Shown here piece by piece: positions 23,973-35,329 of a DNA stretch of 64,000 nucleotides. Positions within the stretch are counted from its first letter, which is position 1; the number at the start of each line of letters is the position of its first letter. Position numbers and translations under genes: made by a program. Under the pieces are notes generated by a model. The model had not been told where the DNA came from, searched no databases, and saw only the letters and a list, made by a program, of their open reading frames with translations. The stretch is from Cyathus striatus (Eukaryota; Basidiomycota; Agaricomycetes; Agaricales; Nidulariaceae), in the NCBI GenBank assembly GCA_025738555.1, contig JAOVFP010000021.1, forward strand, positions 2,108,001-2,172,000, written 5' to 3'.

Positions 23973-24293
23973 TCTGTAAATAGTTTCAATACGTATTGGA
24001 TGACTGGGACTGTTTCTCCTGAAGATGGTCTGTATATATACTTAGTACCTGCTGGAAATATAAAAGCTATACGTGATTACGCACTGACTGCTGAGGTGTG
24101 GAGCAGCTTGTTTGTGAGTGACCAGGCTACATGTAGCTCGCCGTGCAATGTAGCAGGTCATGTTGGCTGCTAGTATTTTCAGAGCTATAAATAATTCTCG
24201 AACTTCTGACATTTTGGGACACAACAGATCTATAGAAGCCGTGTGTACCGTATGAGTCTATATGTTGTACCCAATGAGAGGCTGCACACTTCT
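23973..24293 (+). pseudogene. Fragment of the same unrecognised gene, copy 2, split by a transposon
   Basis: Similar to 21,957-22,270. The frame reads NSFNTYWMTGTVSPEDGLY then LVPAGNIKAIRDY. Similarity to copy 1 runs up to the 8-bp duplication ACACTTCT at 24,286-24,293 and resumes beyond the 9.8-kb transposon at about 34,092 (GACCATACCTGTATAAC matches GATAATACCAGTATACG in copy 1). The locus was therefore one unit before the insertion. Confidence 0.5.
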
Positions 24294-24475
24294 ATGGCGG
24301 TCAAAGTGCACATTTATTGTGCCGCGCAACTTTTTTTGATGGTGCCGCAACTTTTTCGGGGGCTTGTTCGGCGCAACTTTTTACACGAGGCCGCAACTTT
24401 TCGAAATGCCGCAACTTTTTTTTTTCAGCGCAACTTTTTCTTAGCGCAACTTTTTGAAACATAGCGCAGTTTGTA
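24294..24475. repeat. Left terminal array of CGCAACTTTTT-like motifs
   Basis: Seven copies of (C/G)GCAACTTTTT with variable T-run length and short spacers. They are mirrored at 33,888-34,091. Arrays like this at element ends are candidate transposase-binding sites. Confidence 0.85.
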
Positions 24476-25327
24476 TCTACCATGATTATTATTAAGTTAT
24501 CGAGTCGGAGCGCTAAGAATGAAGCCGAATTTTTGTATTTTATATGTAAATTACAAGTGGCAAGTGGTACGCAGTCCATGTAAACGAGACAGAGTCTGAA
24601 GACATACTACAAGCTACTTACTACAAGTTACATGTCCTCCCTGACTTATTCTACATCACCGCTAATTGCTGACTCATCACATCACTACACCCATTTACCC
24701 TGCGCGGCGTGCGCTACCCAACTATGCCTCGCTCTAGGTCGGAGCCACTGCATCTAGTAGACATCACCATCACCCGCCACAAATATCTAAAATTGGGTGT
24801 CCTGGAAAGTTGGGGCGAAGCTACAAAGAGTAGTATCCGGGTGCGAGAAGCATGGCTGCATAGACGATGACAGTGGTGATGAGAGGTGGAGGAAAACCTG
24901 TCTCAGATGCTGTCGTATTTCCTTCCAGAAGCGCTACGAAGCAACTCGCCGAGATCCTTGGTGAAGTTCAAGATGGACAAGGTGAGAATGGAGTTGGAGA
25001 AGGTAACTCCGAAACGGTCTGCTGGTGTTTCAGTAGCAGGTTGGAGCAGCATGGAGCTGGCAGAGGGCGAGCCAAGAGCAGGTCTGTCGAGAATGGCACA
25101 GACGAGGGACAACAGGGATCAAGAGGGGGTATGAGGGTCGAGGACGTGCGATGCCTTCAGTGGCAAACATCGACGAACGCCAAAGGAACAGCAGGGGTTG
25201 AGAGGGAGAGTGAGAGCCGAGGTGCATCACCTTGAGTGGGAAAGAATAACGAACACCGACACAAAGACAAGCGGTGCCTGGAAAACTGTGACAGGTATTG
25301 AGAGAGGGAAGGAAGGTAGATTAAGAA

Positions 25328-25350
25328 GGGCGAAGACTCGCACTTCGCCC
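25328..25350. repeat. Perfect 8-bp stem hairpin in the left arm
   Basis: GGGCGAAG and CTTCGCCC are separated by seven bases. It resembles the stem-loop repeats of the right arm in design but not in sequence. Confidence 0.6.
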
Positions 25351-25849
25351 ACCAGCGACACCAAGGGACACAACAACTTACTGGAGCTCTATGGGAGTGA
25401 CTCGAACGTCGGCCTTTGCATTGTTCCAGGTGACAAGGGTAAGACCGGCCCATTCACCACACTTGTAGAGGGCGTGGGAAGACTTGAGGGGGGTGTGCGA
25501 GGGAATAGGCGTCGGGTGCAAGGCAGAGTGCTTGACTGCATCGTGAATATGGAAGTAGGGAAGAGTGCCAACGATGTAGAATAAGATGATGGTCTCGATT
25601 GGGGGATTAGACGGCATGGAGAGCAAAGGGGCGAAGGAGGGTCCTCATTGTGGGAGACGGCGAGGAAGAGAGAGAGAGCAAAGAGCAAGAGGCAGACTGG
25701 ACTTGAGTGGAAACGATACACGTTGCACATTGCAACGTTACACTTACCCAATGCTAAGCGACATGATGACGTATACATGTGGGTCGTGGGATATCAACAA
25801 AATTACACGTGATTCATCTATCTGTGTTTGTATTTACATAACTGTGTAC

Positions 25850-25978
25850 TAGTCCGGTAGGCCGAACCGTCTATGGCCGAGATCACGCTAGCGTCAGCTG
25901 ACTTGCATGGGGCTATCTCGTCGATAGACGATCCGGTCAAACTGGTTGAGTTTGAAACTAGCGTTCCTTACGCGCCTT
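25850..25978. repeat. Left terminal inverted repeat of the DUF6589/RecQ element
   Basis: Aligns base for base with the reverse complement of 31,620-31,748 with roughly nine mismatches. Both repeats encode the same chance peptide (MSLKLAFLTRL), which explains spurious long start frames on both strands. Confidence 0.9.
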
Positions 25979-26104
25979 CAACACGCTAGATCGTCTCCAT
26001 CCTTCCCTCCCTCCTCCCGTTCCTCCCTCCTCCCCTCCCCCCCTCTGTCCTTCTATCAACCAATCACACTCCTCCACATACACTGCCAAACTGAAAGCTC
26101 GGAA

Positions 26105-28987
26105 ATGTCCAAGAAAGCCAAGAAATCCTGCAAGCGGCGCCCAACCCGAGCCAACGAGACCACTTCAGCACCAATTGACACAATTCTCGCTGCACAAACT
26201 ACCTTGGATAGAAGGGAGGGGAGCCTAAGTGATAATGGAAGTGGTGAAGGGCACCTGGGTGCTGTACAGGAGCCTTTGGCAGGCAGGTATGTTCAACGAG
26301 TCAGATTAGATCAAAGCTCAAACTAACAGTCTTGTGTTGATTCTAGTGACACCGATACAGGCAGTGACCGAACTAGACCTAGGATCCGAGCTGAGAGGAG
26401 ATCGTTAGCTACAAAGGTCTCACAGCTGTTGCCACTGTTCAAGAAAGCGCACATTAGTCCGTTCGATATGTTTACTGTGCTTTTGGATGAAAATTATGAA
26501 GAATTTCGAATGTACCGTACAGAATTGTATAAGGATAGTAATGAAAAGTTGGTTACTGTCCTCAATATCCTTGCCGCGGGCAATTCTGGTCGAGCGAAAC
26601 TGGCAAAATGGCTCAAGAGTCCTGCAAGTGCTGAGCTTTATGACGATACCATCAAAGAAGAAATGGACTCCCTCTGCAATGCTTATAAATTGAAAGGCCT
26701 GAGTGAAATTACACCTGAATATATCGAGGATCGCGAATCCGACACCTTTCTTGAAGATGCTCCGTTTACAATGAGTCTATTGCGCTGTGCTGCTCAGACC
26801 AAACGACAGGAGGAAAAGAATGTAAAAAAGAAACCGGATCAGGTATGATTTATGCATTAATGCTATCGTCTTCAATACTAATATTCTCAGTAGGTCTGTA
26901 ACGCCCTTATGAGGCAATTACTCTATCAGCGGTCAGGTCGTTGCCTGGGTTTCAGTGCTGAGTTTGGACTATATCTCTGGGCTACTGGCTCTGCACGCTT
27001 TACTATTGAAGCTATACACCGCTTTGGGCTTTCTATCTGCTACCAGTCGGTTTTAAACAGCCTAAAGACTCTCGAGAAGCACTGTATGGGCATTGCAAAA
27101 GAAGTTGCTTCTGGTCCACATGCTTTCTGTTATGACAACATCAACCTTAGTACATCTATCCATGTCGAGCAGCGAGGTTCATCGTCAACACCAGGGAAGG
27201 TGACATCAGGTACACTTGGTATTCTGTATAAGCTTCCAAATGCTACACTAGCAATAATGGAACTTCAGCCAATCTTAGATCGAATGCGCAACTCGGAGTA
27301 CCATGGCCTTGACTTTACAAGGGACCTTAGAATGACTGACAAGCAACTCGAATTGGTTTACTATCAATTCCGCATTCATATGATTAATATTTTATTCAAG
27401 CATTGCGATCAGCTAAACATTGACCATTACCGTAATAATCCAGAAATAAAGCACAAAGCACGTCGTCCCCTTCCGCCAGATCACCGTACTGAATTCTACC
27501 CAATATGGGTCTCAACTCATGAAGAAGCCTCAACAAAGGGCAATTTACTGTATCATGATGAGGTGTACTTGAGTATGTTAGATCAAACCGCAGAACGACT
27601 ATCGAATTGGGGTATTATTAGCATCAATGATCAGCTAACAAATGCTTGTATACGCTCAGGTCAAGTTCTGCGCTCGGATGATCTGAATAATTACCACCGG
27701 AGGCTTGTATTTCAATTAGGTATGGGGCTCTTCCATGCTGCACTCAATCTCGCATGGGCAATTCTCCATATCCATCAAGGAGCACTTAATCAATTGGGCT
27801 CATTGACATATTGGTTTGCAATACTTGAGAAGACTCGTCTCAGTGGGCATAAGCCGGATTATCACACTCTTTCTTCTACACTAATCCAGATCCTCGAGGG
27901 AGTTGTTTTAAGTCCATGGAAAAAGATCTGTGCAGAAGAAGGAAGTACACTTGAAGTGTATGTATTGTCTAAACCATCACCTGAAGATCTTCATGATAAG
28001 GCTGGCACTCTTCTGAATGAATACCTAACCCCACTTCCCCATCTGTTTTCTGCTACTGCTGACACTGATGATGGTGATAATTTCAATGGCACTGTATCCG
28101 AGTCACCATCTATTCATGTACGAGCTGTACCACCTCCCACTTCATGTGATGGCCAAGAGGACTCATCAAAGGACAAAGCTCACCAAAATCTACGCCTTCT
28201 TATGCAAGATGTTCTTTTCTTTTTGGAGCTCATATCTGGTGTGAAAGATGGGGACTTTGGCCGTGTTGAAGATATTTTGCCTCATCTTGCCATGATATTC
28301 CATGGGGCTGGTAGCAACAATTATTGCACCGAAATATTGTTCATGATTCAAAATCTCAAGTACATTTGGACACCAGATTTTGCGTGTGTTTTATTGCTGT
28401 TTTTTTCTCGAAAATAGTATCTAATTGTATCTGCTTGACTAGTAATATTATGCGGGATACGCTTATTGTCAACCCCTCTGGTATTCCTGGACATTTCATT
28501 GCGACAGATGCAAATATGGAATATACAATATGAGATGTCAAGGTTTTATTTATTTATGACTCTTATCAATTCACAGCTAATTGATAATTAGGATCTCATT
28601 ATTTTGAAAGGCCTTCAAACAACCTGGGATCAGGTTGGCGATGTATCTGCTGTGATCAGTTATCTAAAAGAAATAAAGCGGAAGATTAACAAAGAGCTGG
28701 AACTTCAGCATCAAAACAAAGGGCACTCAAATGTTGATGTTTCTCATCTTATTCAGCGAATTGTTGATAGGGTGGACCGTGAAAATTTACTTACATTTAC
28801 CAGAAATCGAACTGGTAATAATTGTATTGCTATGGTTCCCGATTTGCTTGAAGAAGGCACAAAGAAATTAAAGTCATCGCTTGCTACTTTCAGTGCTAAG
28901 TTCAAGAGCTATGTTGCTGGAATGATTACTGAAGAGGAATGTGATGATTTACCAGTATTAGGACTTACAGTCGAGGAGATGGAATAG
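26105..28987 (+). pseudogene. DUF6589-domain transposon protein with one internal stop
   Basis: Five exons, 26105-26286, 26347-26842, 26894-28383, 28443-28542 and 28592-28987, keep one frame over 887 residues, but codon 753 (28,531-28,533) is TGA. The start at 26,105 follows the terminal repeat and opens with a basic stretch (KKAKKSCKRR), likely nuclear targeting. The middle matches the DUF6589 family of mushroom genomes: MRQLLYQRSGRCLGFSAEFG, RFGLSICYQS, CYDNINLST, and later HGAGSNNYCTEI and NPSGIPGHFIATDAN. The family is widespread in Agaricomycetes; its chemistry is not known to me. Position between inverted repeats makes it the best transposase candidate. The C-terminal exon (DLIILKGLQTTW ...) is intact beyond the stop. 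No catalytic triad could be assigned by eye. Confidence 0.85.
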
Positions 28988-29023
28988 GTGATACTGCAAT
29001 GTAAGTATACTTTTACAGTATTT

Positions 29024-31517
29024 TTAAGGAAATCTTTGTGCTAAAATATGAGCTTTTTCCTCTGCTTGCGCCCTTGCCTCTGCATGTGCCCGTTCCTCAG
29101 CTTCCCGGTGTCCATTTTCCTTATCCAGCTCGAATGCACTCCAATTATCAAACAGTTTAAAGCTAGTACTTCTTGTCTCCTGCTCCTGTAGCTCTTGTAG
29201 CCGCCTTCACGCTTCATTACAATCAATCTGACCATGCATTCCAAAAATCTGAGAGCGCTGCTGAGAATCTTCCTCAAATGCTTTCTTAACACTCTCAGCC
29301 TGCTTAGCCATCTTGTCTAGCTTTCTTCGTTTTTGCTGCCTGTCTTGTAGCACTCGTTTTTCTTCTCGTAGCTGACCAAGTTCTGTGTCGAATTCCTGAA
29401 TCACGTTAAACATTGCACATGCATACTTTTCCTCCCACTCTGCATTTTCACCAATGCTCAGGGTTACTTGGTGGAAATTGAACATGTCCAATGGATGAAC
29501 CTTAGCAATCGCCTTCAGAGCCTTATCATCAATAATCAGGTACTGAGGACGAATAGCTCAAAACTTGTCATTCTTCCAAGTTGTGTAATGCCATTTTGCT
29601 AGCCGAGTTATCAGTGAATCATGTTGTGCAACAGGAAGACGGTAGCATGGAGCTGTAGAAGGCAAGGGTCACTTCTCTCCTGAGGGTGCAACATGTGGTA
29701 CCCGACTTGGATCTGATGGAGCACCATAGTAGATAATGTTGGTGTGTGGATCCTGATAAAGTAACTTTCCCGAAAAGTAAAATGAAAAGTCGAAAGGCTC
29801 TGAATGCTTGGAACTGTTACAGCAGAATGGTCCTGTGAACAATAAAGCTACAGAAAATTAGTAGGCTTTAAAACGAAGATTTGATTCAAGGAAATAAATG
29901 TATACTATTGCTGCTTTGGTCATTATTGTACTTGGCATAGGTCTCACGCAGACAAACATTGGTATTCTGAATGATCTTGAACATAGAGATACCTGTTCGA
30001 TCTTGCTTCTTGGACTTTTCATTAATTTGCCCACAAAATGGGTAATCTGGATCCAGTATAGCTTGCACATTGCCAGAAAATCCCACCTGCTTTGAAGCAG
30101 TATTCAAATCCATATCCTTTACCCATGATTCAAACATCAGCAAAAAGATAGCCGGTGTAACACCATCACGCCCACAGCGACCTGCTCTAACTTGTCATCT
30201 CTCTAGGAACCCCATACTGAATGACCCAATCTATGTCTTGAACATCTAGACCCTAGAAAAAAGATGAGAAAGAGCAAGAAAAAGCAATTGAATCACACCG
30301 TTGATGCTGCTTCTGTAGCATGCAGAATTATACATTGGCCATTGGGATTTTGAAAATCATCATATGTTTCTTTTAAATACTTGTCAAACATTAAACTAAA
30401 GTATGTCTTGACTAATCCTTGTCCTCTAAGTTCTGGAGGCAATTTTTGTTCTTGAAATCTTGCTGCACCAACAGCGCTCTCAACACTATCATGAAAGACA
30501 ATCCCCTTTCGTTTTTGTTGGCCACCAGGATTTGAGAGTGAGATATTTTGAATGATGAAATCAAGATTATGGAAGTTGGATGGATGCCCAACGATCTCAT
30601 GAGTTGCATAGGCAATATTTGGGTGATTACAAGATAATTTGATTGAGCACAAGTGATCATCATCAAGTTGCAGATGTTTCTTAACCATGTTCTTGATATG
30701 AGGTGGCAGAGTTCCAGATAATCCAGCTACAGATACCTCCAGTCCCAGTTTTGTTCAGAGTTCAGAGAGATATCCCCAGGCATGTTGAAATGCTCTACCA
30801 CCATACAGATCTGTGCCTGCTGTATATATATTGTGCACTTCATCGACAAACAAAAACTGTATTCGCTTCGCAAATTTTGGTTTATGCAGTAGCCGGGAAA
30901 GTCATGGCCAGTGTCCATCATTAACAAAAAATTGTTCAGCTTGAACAATAAGCACAGAGTGTGCACCAGAGGCAATACCCTAGGCAAATATGAGGCTGTT
31001 CAGATCAACAAAGAAATTATAGAATTACATCTCCAACCTTCCATAGTTTTTCATCGGAGGGTGTTTCATCATTGATAGCTAATGCAGAGATGCCATACTG
31101 CCGAAATTCAAGAACTTGCATCTCTTGAAGTTTCTTGAGAGGAGAAATGACAATAGAAATGCGATTAGGAAAGAGTAGTGCAGGGAGAATCATACAGAAT
31201 GTCTTCCCATAACCAGTCCCAACATCCACCAGAGCATCCTTCTTCGTACAGAGAGCAATAGTAGTCTCCAGTTGAAACATCCATGGTATCTTCTTCGAGT
31301 TGGAGGCAATAAACATAGCTAGAGTAGCCTTAAGCCCAATGAGTTCTTCCCTTTCATTGTATTTCCCCCAGAAATCAAAAGGAAGAGCTTTATCCGAGGG
31401 TATATGTGTGCAGTATAGCTTCCTGGCAACTTCTATACTTTGAAGCACGACAATATCTGCTACAGTTAGTGTGCTGGTTCCAATGCAGGGCTCAGGTGGG
31501 GTTTCCAAGGCCAGCAT
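29024..31517 (-). pseudogene. RecQ-family DNA helicase of the transposon, inactivated
   Basis: Exons on the minus strand are about 31029-31517, 30299-30979, 29906-30252 and 29024-29832. Helicase motifs appear in order: Walker A (VDVGTGYGKT), Ia (VISPLKKLQEMQ), II (FLFVDEVHN), III (AGLSGTLPP), V (EAASTGLDVQDIDWVIQ) and VI (VRAGRCGRDG). A region with Cys-Cys (FCCNSS) and a long charged coiled-coil C-terminus follow. Damage: in-frame TGA codons at about 30,902, 30,754, 29,669, 29,558 and 29,217 (plus-strand left ends), and a one-base frameshift just before motif VI near 30,200. The intact form would be an ATP-dependent 3'-5' helicase of about 770 residues, perhaps unwinding element ends or repair intermediates. 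It converges on the DUF6589 gene with 36 bp between stops. Confidence 0.9.
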
Positions 31518-31619
31518 GGTTGCAGTGTAGGTATACAAGAGGGGGAATGCGAAAGGGACACAGAGGAACAGCTGTATATTGTGAACGATGGAGGAAAATG
31601 AGCGTGTCGAAGACATGTC

Positions 31620-31748
31620 AAGGCGCGTAAGGAATGCTAGTTTCAAACTCAACCAGTTTATCCGGACCGTCTATCGACAAGATAGCCCCATGCAAGTCAG
31701 CTGACACTAGCGTGATCTCGGCCATAGACGGTTTGGCCTACCAGACTA
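31620..31748. repeat. Right terminal inverted repeat of the DUF6589/RecQ element
   Basis: Inverted partner of 25,850-25,978. Ends CCAGACTA immediately before the 9-bp duplication ACTGTGTAC. Confidence 0.9.
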
Positions 31749-31757
31749 ACTGTGTAC

Positions 31758-32925
31758 GTGTCTGTTGGTATTATTTGTACACTGATTCACACAGAAGCTG
31801 CTGCAAAATAATACCAATTGTACATAGTAGCATACATATATATATCACATGTATATTTGTTGATATCCCACACAATTAGACACACATCATCGTGTCACTG
31901 TTACTGTCACTGTCACCATAATTGTAATGTTGCATGGTTTCCGCTGTCTTTCACTGTCAGCTTGTAAATTCCAACATTGTCTCATGCGCCTTCATTCCCA
32001 GAAATGCAACCTCACTGCTCTTCCCTTATGCCTGGATCGACCAATGCTGATGCCAGTAGCATCCCCACCTCCAATGATTCATTCAGCTGCCCAAGAGTGA
32101 GTATGTTACACTTTTTCCATCTCAACCCCGCCAGAGCACCTCTTTTTCATGTGACTCTTCTATTTATATCTTTTACCTTACTCATCCCTTTCTATTTATA
32201 ACTACACACTTACTCATCCTCCCCAACCCCGCTCCTCTGGTTTGTCATACTACGAGCACAGACTTCTCTTATCTCCTCGGACTCGCTTATTGATACTGCT
32301 GCACATTTATTTATAGACCTCTGCCAAGTCATGGCAAGTCATGGACTGTATTTATAGTAGCATACCTTCTGTGAATGGACCATGCTTCTTTTGTATAAAT
32401 AGCACATGTATTCCGATCAAGCTTCCTCAGCTTGATCTTAGTTTAGCTATCATCCAATATAGCTGGCTAATCCCCTCTATCCTCTTTGAGAACACCTCAG
32501 ACCCAGAACACTGCTACTTTCAGATCGCATCTCAAGTGCCACTGTGAGATTGCTGCGAGTCCATTTGTGTATAACTCTACATTATAACAGTTTAGACTCT
32601 GACTTCATCATATGACTTACAAGTGTAGTGATGAGTCACATGACTTATTAAATCACAAGACCAGAAGACATCACGAGACCAGCTCAGATCGTAACAGAGT
32701 ACTTTTCTACTTTCTCTCTGTTTTCTTTCAATCATGGTGCTGGTATTTCATGTTGCATGCACTAACTTGGTTATGGTGGGGATCGATAGTAATAGGTACG
32801 TCTATCATCAGCACTTTAGAATTTAACTGAACTACACTTTTTCAGCACGGAGGAGCTCAAAGAAGGGAACATGAGAGGGAAACAACCTGACATCAGTCTT
32901 GGCTGGTACTTGCTCCTCTCTCTTT
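31758..32925. other. Right arm of the outer element, no gene
   Basis: AT-rich at first, then mixed. Short open frames only. No transposase domain was recognised. Confidence 0.5.
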
Positions 32926-33840
32926 TCTTCTCATTTAGCAAGTGACAAGTGTAACGGCACATGTGGCAACATCAAGCCCAATACAAGTGCTGCCTCTAGT
33001 GCTCCCTCATTTCCATCCTCTTCCCCTCCCTTTTGTCTTGCCAGTGACATGTATGGCTGACATCTCCTCTCCCTTCCCTCCTCTGCCCTCTCCGTCCCCT
33101 CATCTTGTTCCCACCCTCCTCTATGTGTAATGGCACACATAATAATGACAAGCCCAAGATGAATGCTGCCTCCTGTGCTCCTCCTTTCCTTCTCTCCACC
33201 CCTTGCCCTTGTCTCGCAAGTGATGAGGCAGGTGTTCCCTTCTTCGCCCTCATCTGCAAGTGATGAGGGCGAACACCTCTCCTTGCCTCCTTGCCATTTT
33301 GCCTTCATCTTGCAAGTGACAAGGGTAAGCACCTCCCCCCTCCCTCACCTCGCAAGTGACGGGGGCATATGTCTTCCACTCTCGTCCTCTCTTCCTCTCA
33401 TACCTGTCGTCTCGACGTTGACACCATGCCAAGCCAGCCACCAGTAAGCCCCCCACCGTCAGCTCGTCTCCCTGTCATTCAGCCCACCTCAAGCCTCCTA
33501 CCTCAGCGACCCAATCACCTCAACTACACCAATGTACCCTCCTCAAACCACCACCACCACCATCGTCCTCACAACGACACATTCATCCACCCTCAGTCCC
33601 CACCCTCCCCTCCTCCCCCTCAACCATTTCCCCTCATCCTGCAAGTGATGGGTGCTGTCCCATTGTTCCTTCACGTCCCCTTGCCTCATCTTGCAAATGA
33701 TGAGTGCTGTCATGCCTTTTCCCTCTCCTCTCCCACTCCCTCCCTCATCTTGCAAGTGATGAGGGCAGATGTCTTCTCCCCCTCTCGCCCTTTCTCTCCC
33801 TCCCCTCCTACTGCCCTCATCTAGCAAGAAGGTGAGGGCA
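32926..33840. repeat. Dispersed stem-loop repeats around GCAAGTGATGAGG
   Basis: About nine imperfect copies of a unit centred on TTGCAAGTGATGAGGG lie in 0.9 kb. The best copies (about 33,247-33,269 and 33,751-33,774) are perfect 8-bp stems, CCCTCATC and GATGAGGG, around a TTGCAAGT-type loop. The DNA between is pyrimidine-rich. They produce repetitive peptides on both strands, which are not real genes. Confidence 0.8.
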
Positions 33841-33887
33841 AATGTCCTATCTTACACTACTCCCTCTGTGGGATGTTAACCCTCAAA

Positions 33888-34091
33888 AAAAGTTGCGCAG
33901 AATAAAAAAAGTTGCGGCCTTGTGCATAATAAAAAAAAGTTGCGGCCTTCCGTATAAGAAAAAAAGTTGCGGCCTTCTGTAAAAAAAGTTGCGGCCTCGT
34001 GTAAAAAGTTGCGCCGAATAACCCCCCGAAAAAGTTGCAGCACCCTCAAAAAAAGTTGCACGGCACAATAAATGTGCACTTTGACCGCCAT
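33888..34091. repeat. Right terminal array of AAAAAGTTGCG-like motifs
   Basis: Eight mirror-image copies of the left-end motif, ending with the inverted match of the left terminus just before the ACACTTCT duplication. Confidence 0.85.
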
Positions 34092-34099
34092 ACACTTCT

Positions 34100-35329
34100 G
34101 ACCATACCTGTATAACATACAGGCTCCACCATATCACTTCTTACCTCCCAAGGTTCCCTCCACGCGTGCTCCCCGCTGTCTAGGCACCCCAGCAGTCTCT
34201 CCCTCCTCCACATCATCTTCCCCCCCTCCTTCACACCATCCTCCTCCGCACTCTTCGGGTTCTGTACATCTACCTGAGCCACCTACATATCATCCATATC
34301 ATGCTGATGATGTAACCCCGCCTCATCATCCACCATCCAGGCATCCGCCTTTCCCACCCCACCTTTACCGCCTTCAAGTTCTATACCATCACACCCACAC
34401 CCACACCCACACCCGTACCCATTCCTTATAGGTGGTGCACTTCCTCTACCACATGCGCCAGGTCTTCCACCACACTTCCCCGCCGAGTCCCCCCCCGCCT
34501 TGAGGTTCTGCACCCCTTCATCCACAGCCTTCCCCCATATCTCGATGTTGGCGCTTTCTTCCGCAAGTGTGCTTCTGTGGTTGCTCTAGGGCGTCCGAGT
34601 CAATAAGGAGATCTCTGCCGTGCCATGGTTGTGCTCTGGGCTGGCTGAAGACATTGAGGGGCAGCCACCGTGACGATCATCATTCGTAACGGTGGAGTCT
34701 ACTTTTTCCTTTGACGTGATAGGCTTCTGCGGATGTAGATACCAGATGGATTGAAGAACGAGGGGGTTATGGGTTGGTTTGATTGGAGGCCGAGCGTTTG
34801 TGTTCGGTGTAGGTTTTAGGTGTGTGGATTTGAGGGTTCGTTGGGTTATGTTTTTTAATTTATGCATTTGACTTATGTTAGTATCTAGGAAGTATTGGAT
34901 GGTCCACGAAAGGCCACGCCGGGAGGCAAGAAGCACTCGGCATTGACTTTAGGATGATACAGAAGACAGATAGAGACCACAGCGCAAGCGCGTTCTTCGC
35001 AGCAGCCTTTAATCGTACATACGGCTTCGTTCTGGATACATTGGCTTCACTACGACGCATACTACTACAGATCATGTAAGTTACATATGTTCGACTCGAT
35101 TAATAGTACTGCGGTTACGTATATCAGCGCTCAACGTTTTCAACCTTCGATGACAGCTGTTAAGATTTGGATTTGGAAATGTAAACTTTGAGCTGGAGTG
35201 TTGTAGCGAAATTGTTTCTGACTGAGCCAAGGCTTGCATATCGAAACTTCCAGGGTGCAGTGACTCCATTTAAATGGGGTGATTGAGAGTTTATTTACCG
35301 CATTGAAGAGGGAAATGGGGGTTAAAGGA
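34100..35329. other. Non-coding, C-rich then mixed
   Basis: After the outer element the sequence is pyrimidine-rich. A perfect ACACCC microsatellite of about four units lies at 34,390-34,414. Minus-strand frames (34,046-34,525) carry two similar phrases, DVQNPKSAEEDG and EGVQNLKAGGDS, and are probably low-complexity translations, not genes. Confidence 0.4.

Larger units (their letters stand above)
25850..31748. mobile_element. 5.9-kb DUF6589/RecQ DNA transposon
   Basis: Terminal inverted repeats of about 129 bp (25,850-25,978 and 31,620-31,748) begin TAGTC and differ mainly by C/T and G/A changes at CpG. The perfect 9-bp direct repeat ACTGTGTAC flanks the element (25,841-25,849 and 31,749-31,757). 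Inside are two convergent genes ending 36 bp apart: a DUF6589-domain protein (+) and a RecQ-family helicase (-). Together they fill nearly all the space between the repeats, which suggests both belong to the element. It sits inside the larger 24,294-34,091 element and is therefore the younger insertion. Confidence 0.9.
24294..34091. mobile_element. 9.8-kb outer DNA transposon with motif-array ends
   Basis: The left end starts ATGGCGGTCAAAGTGCACAT and the right end is its inverted match. The perfect 8-bp direct repeat ACACTTCT flanks it (24,286-24,293 and 34,092-34,099). Each end continues into an array of seven or eight units of a CGCAACTTTTT-like motif, all pointing outward-to-inward in mirror fashion. 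The element's own sequence is only about 3.9 kb (24,294-25,840 and 31,758-34,091); the rest is the nested inner element. No transposase was recognised in its own arms, so it is probably non-autonomous. An 8-bp duplication is typical of hAT-like transposons, but the termini do not prove a superfamily. Left arm open frames (24,867-25,584) and right arm frames look compositional. Confidence 0.9.

Noticed and set aside
24867..25584. Long frames on both strands in the outer element's left arm
   Set aside because: They overlap in several phases, are rich in Gly, Arg and Ser, and show no transposase motif.
25946..26104. Upstream extension of the DUF6589 protein starting MSLKLAFLTRL
   Set aside because: The same peptide is encoded by the other inverted repeat upstream of the helicase, so it is terminal-repeat sequence and not protein.
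32931..33827. Frames of 87-151 codons on both strands
   Set aside because: They translate the stem-loop repeats and pyrimidine-rich DNA; peptide repeats mirror the DNA repeats.
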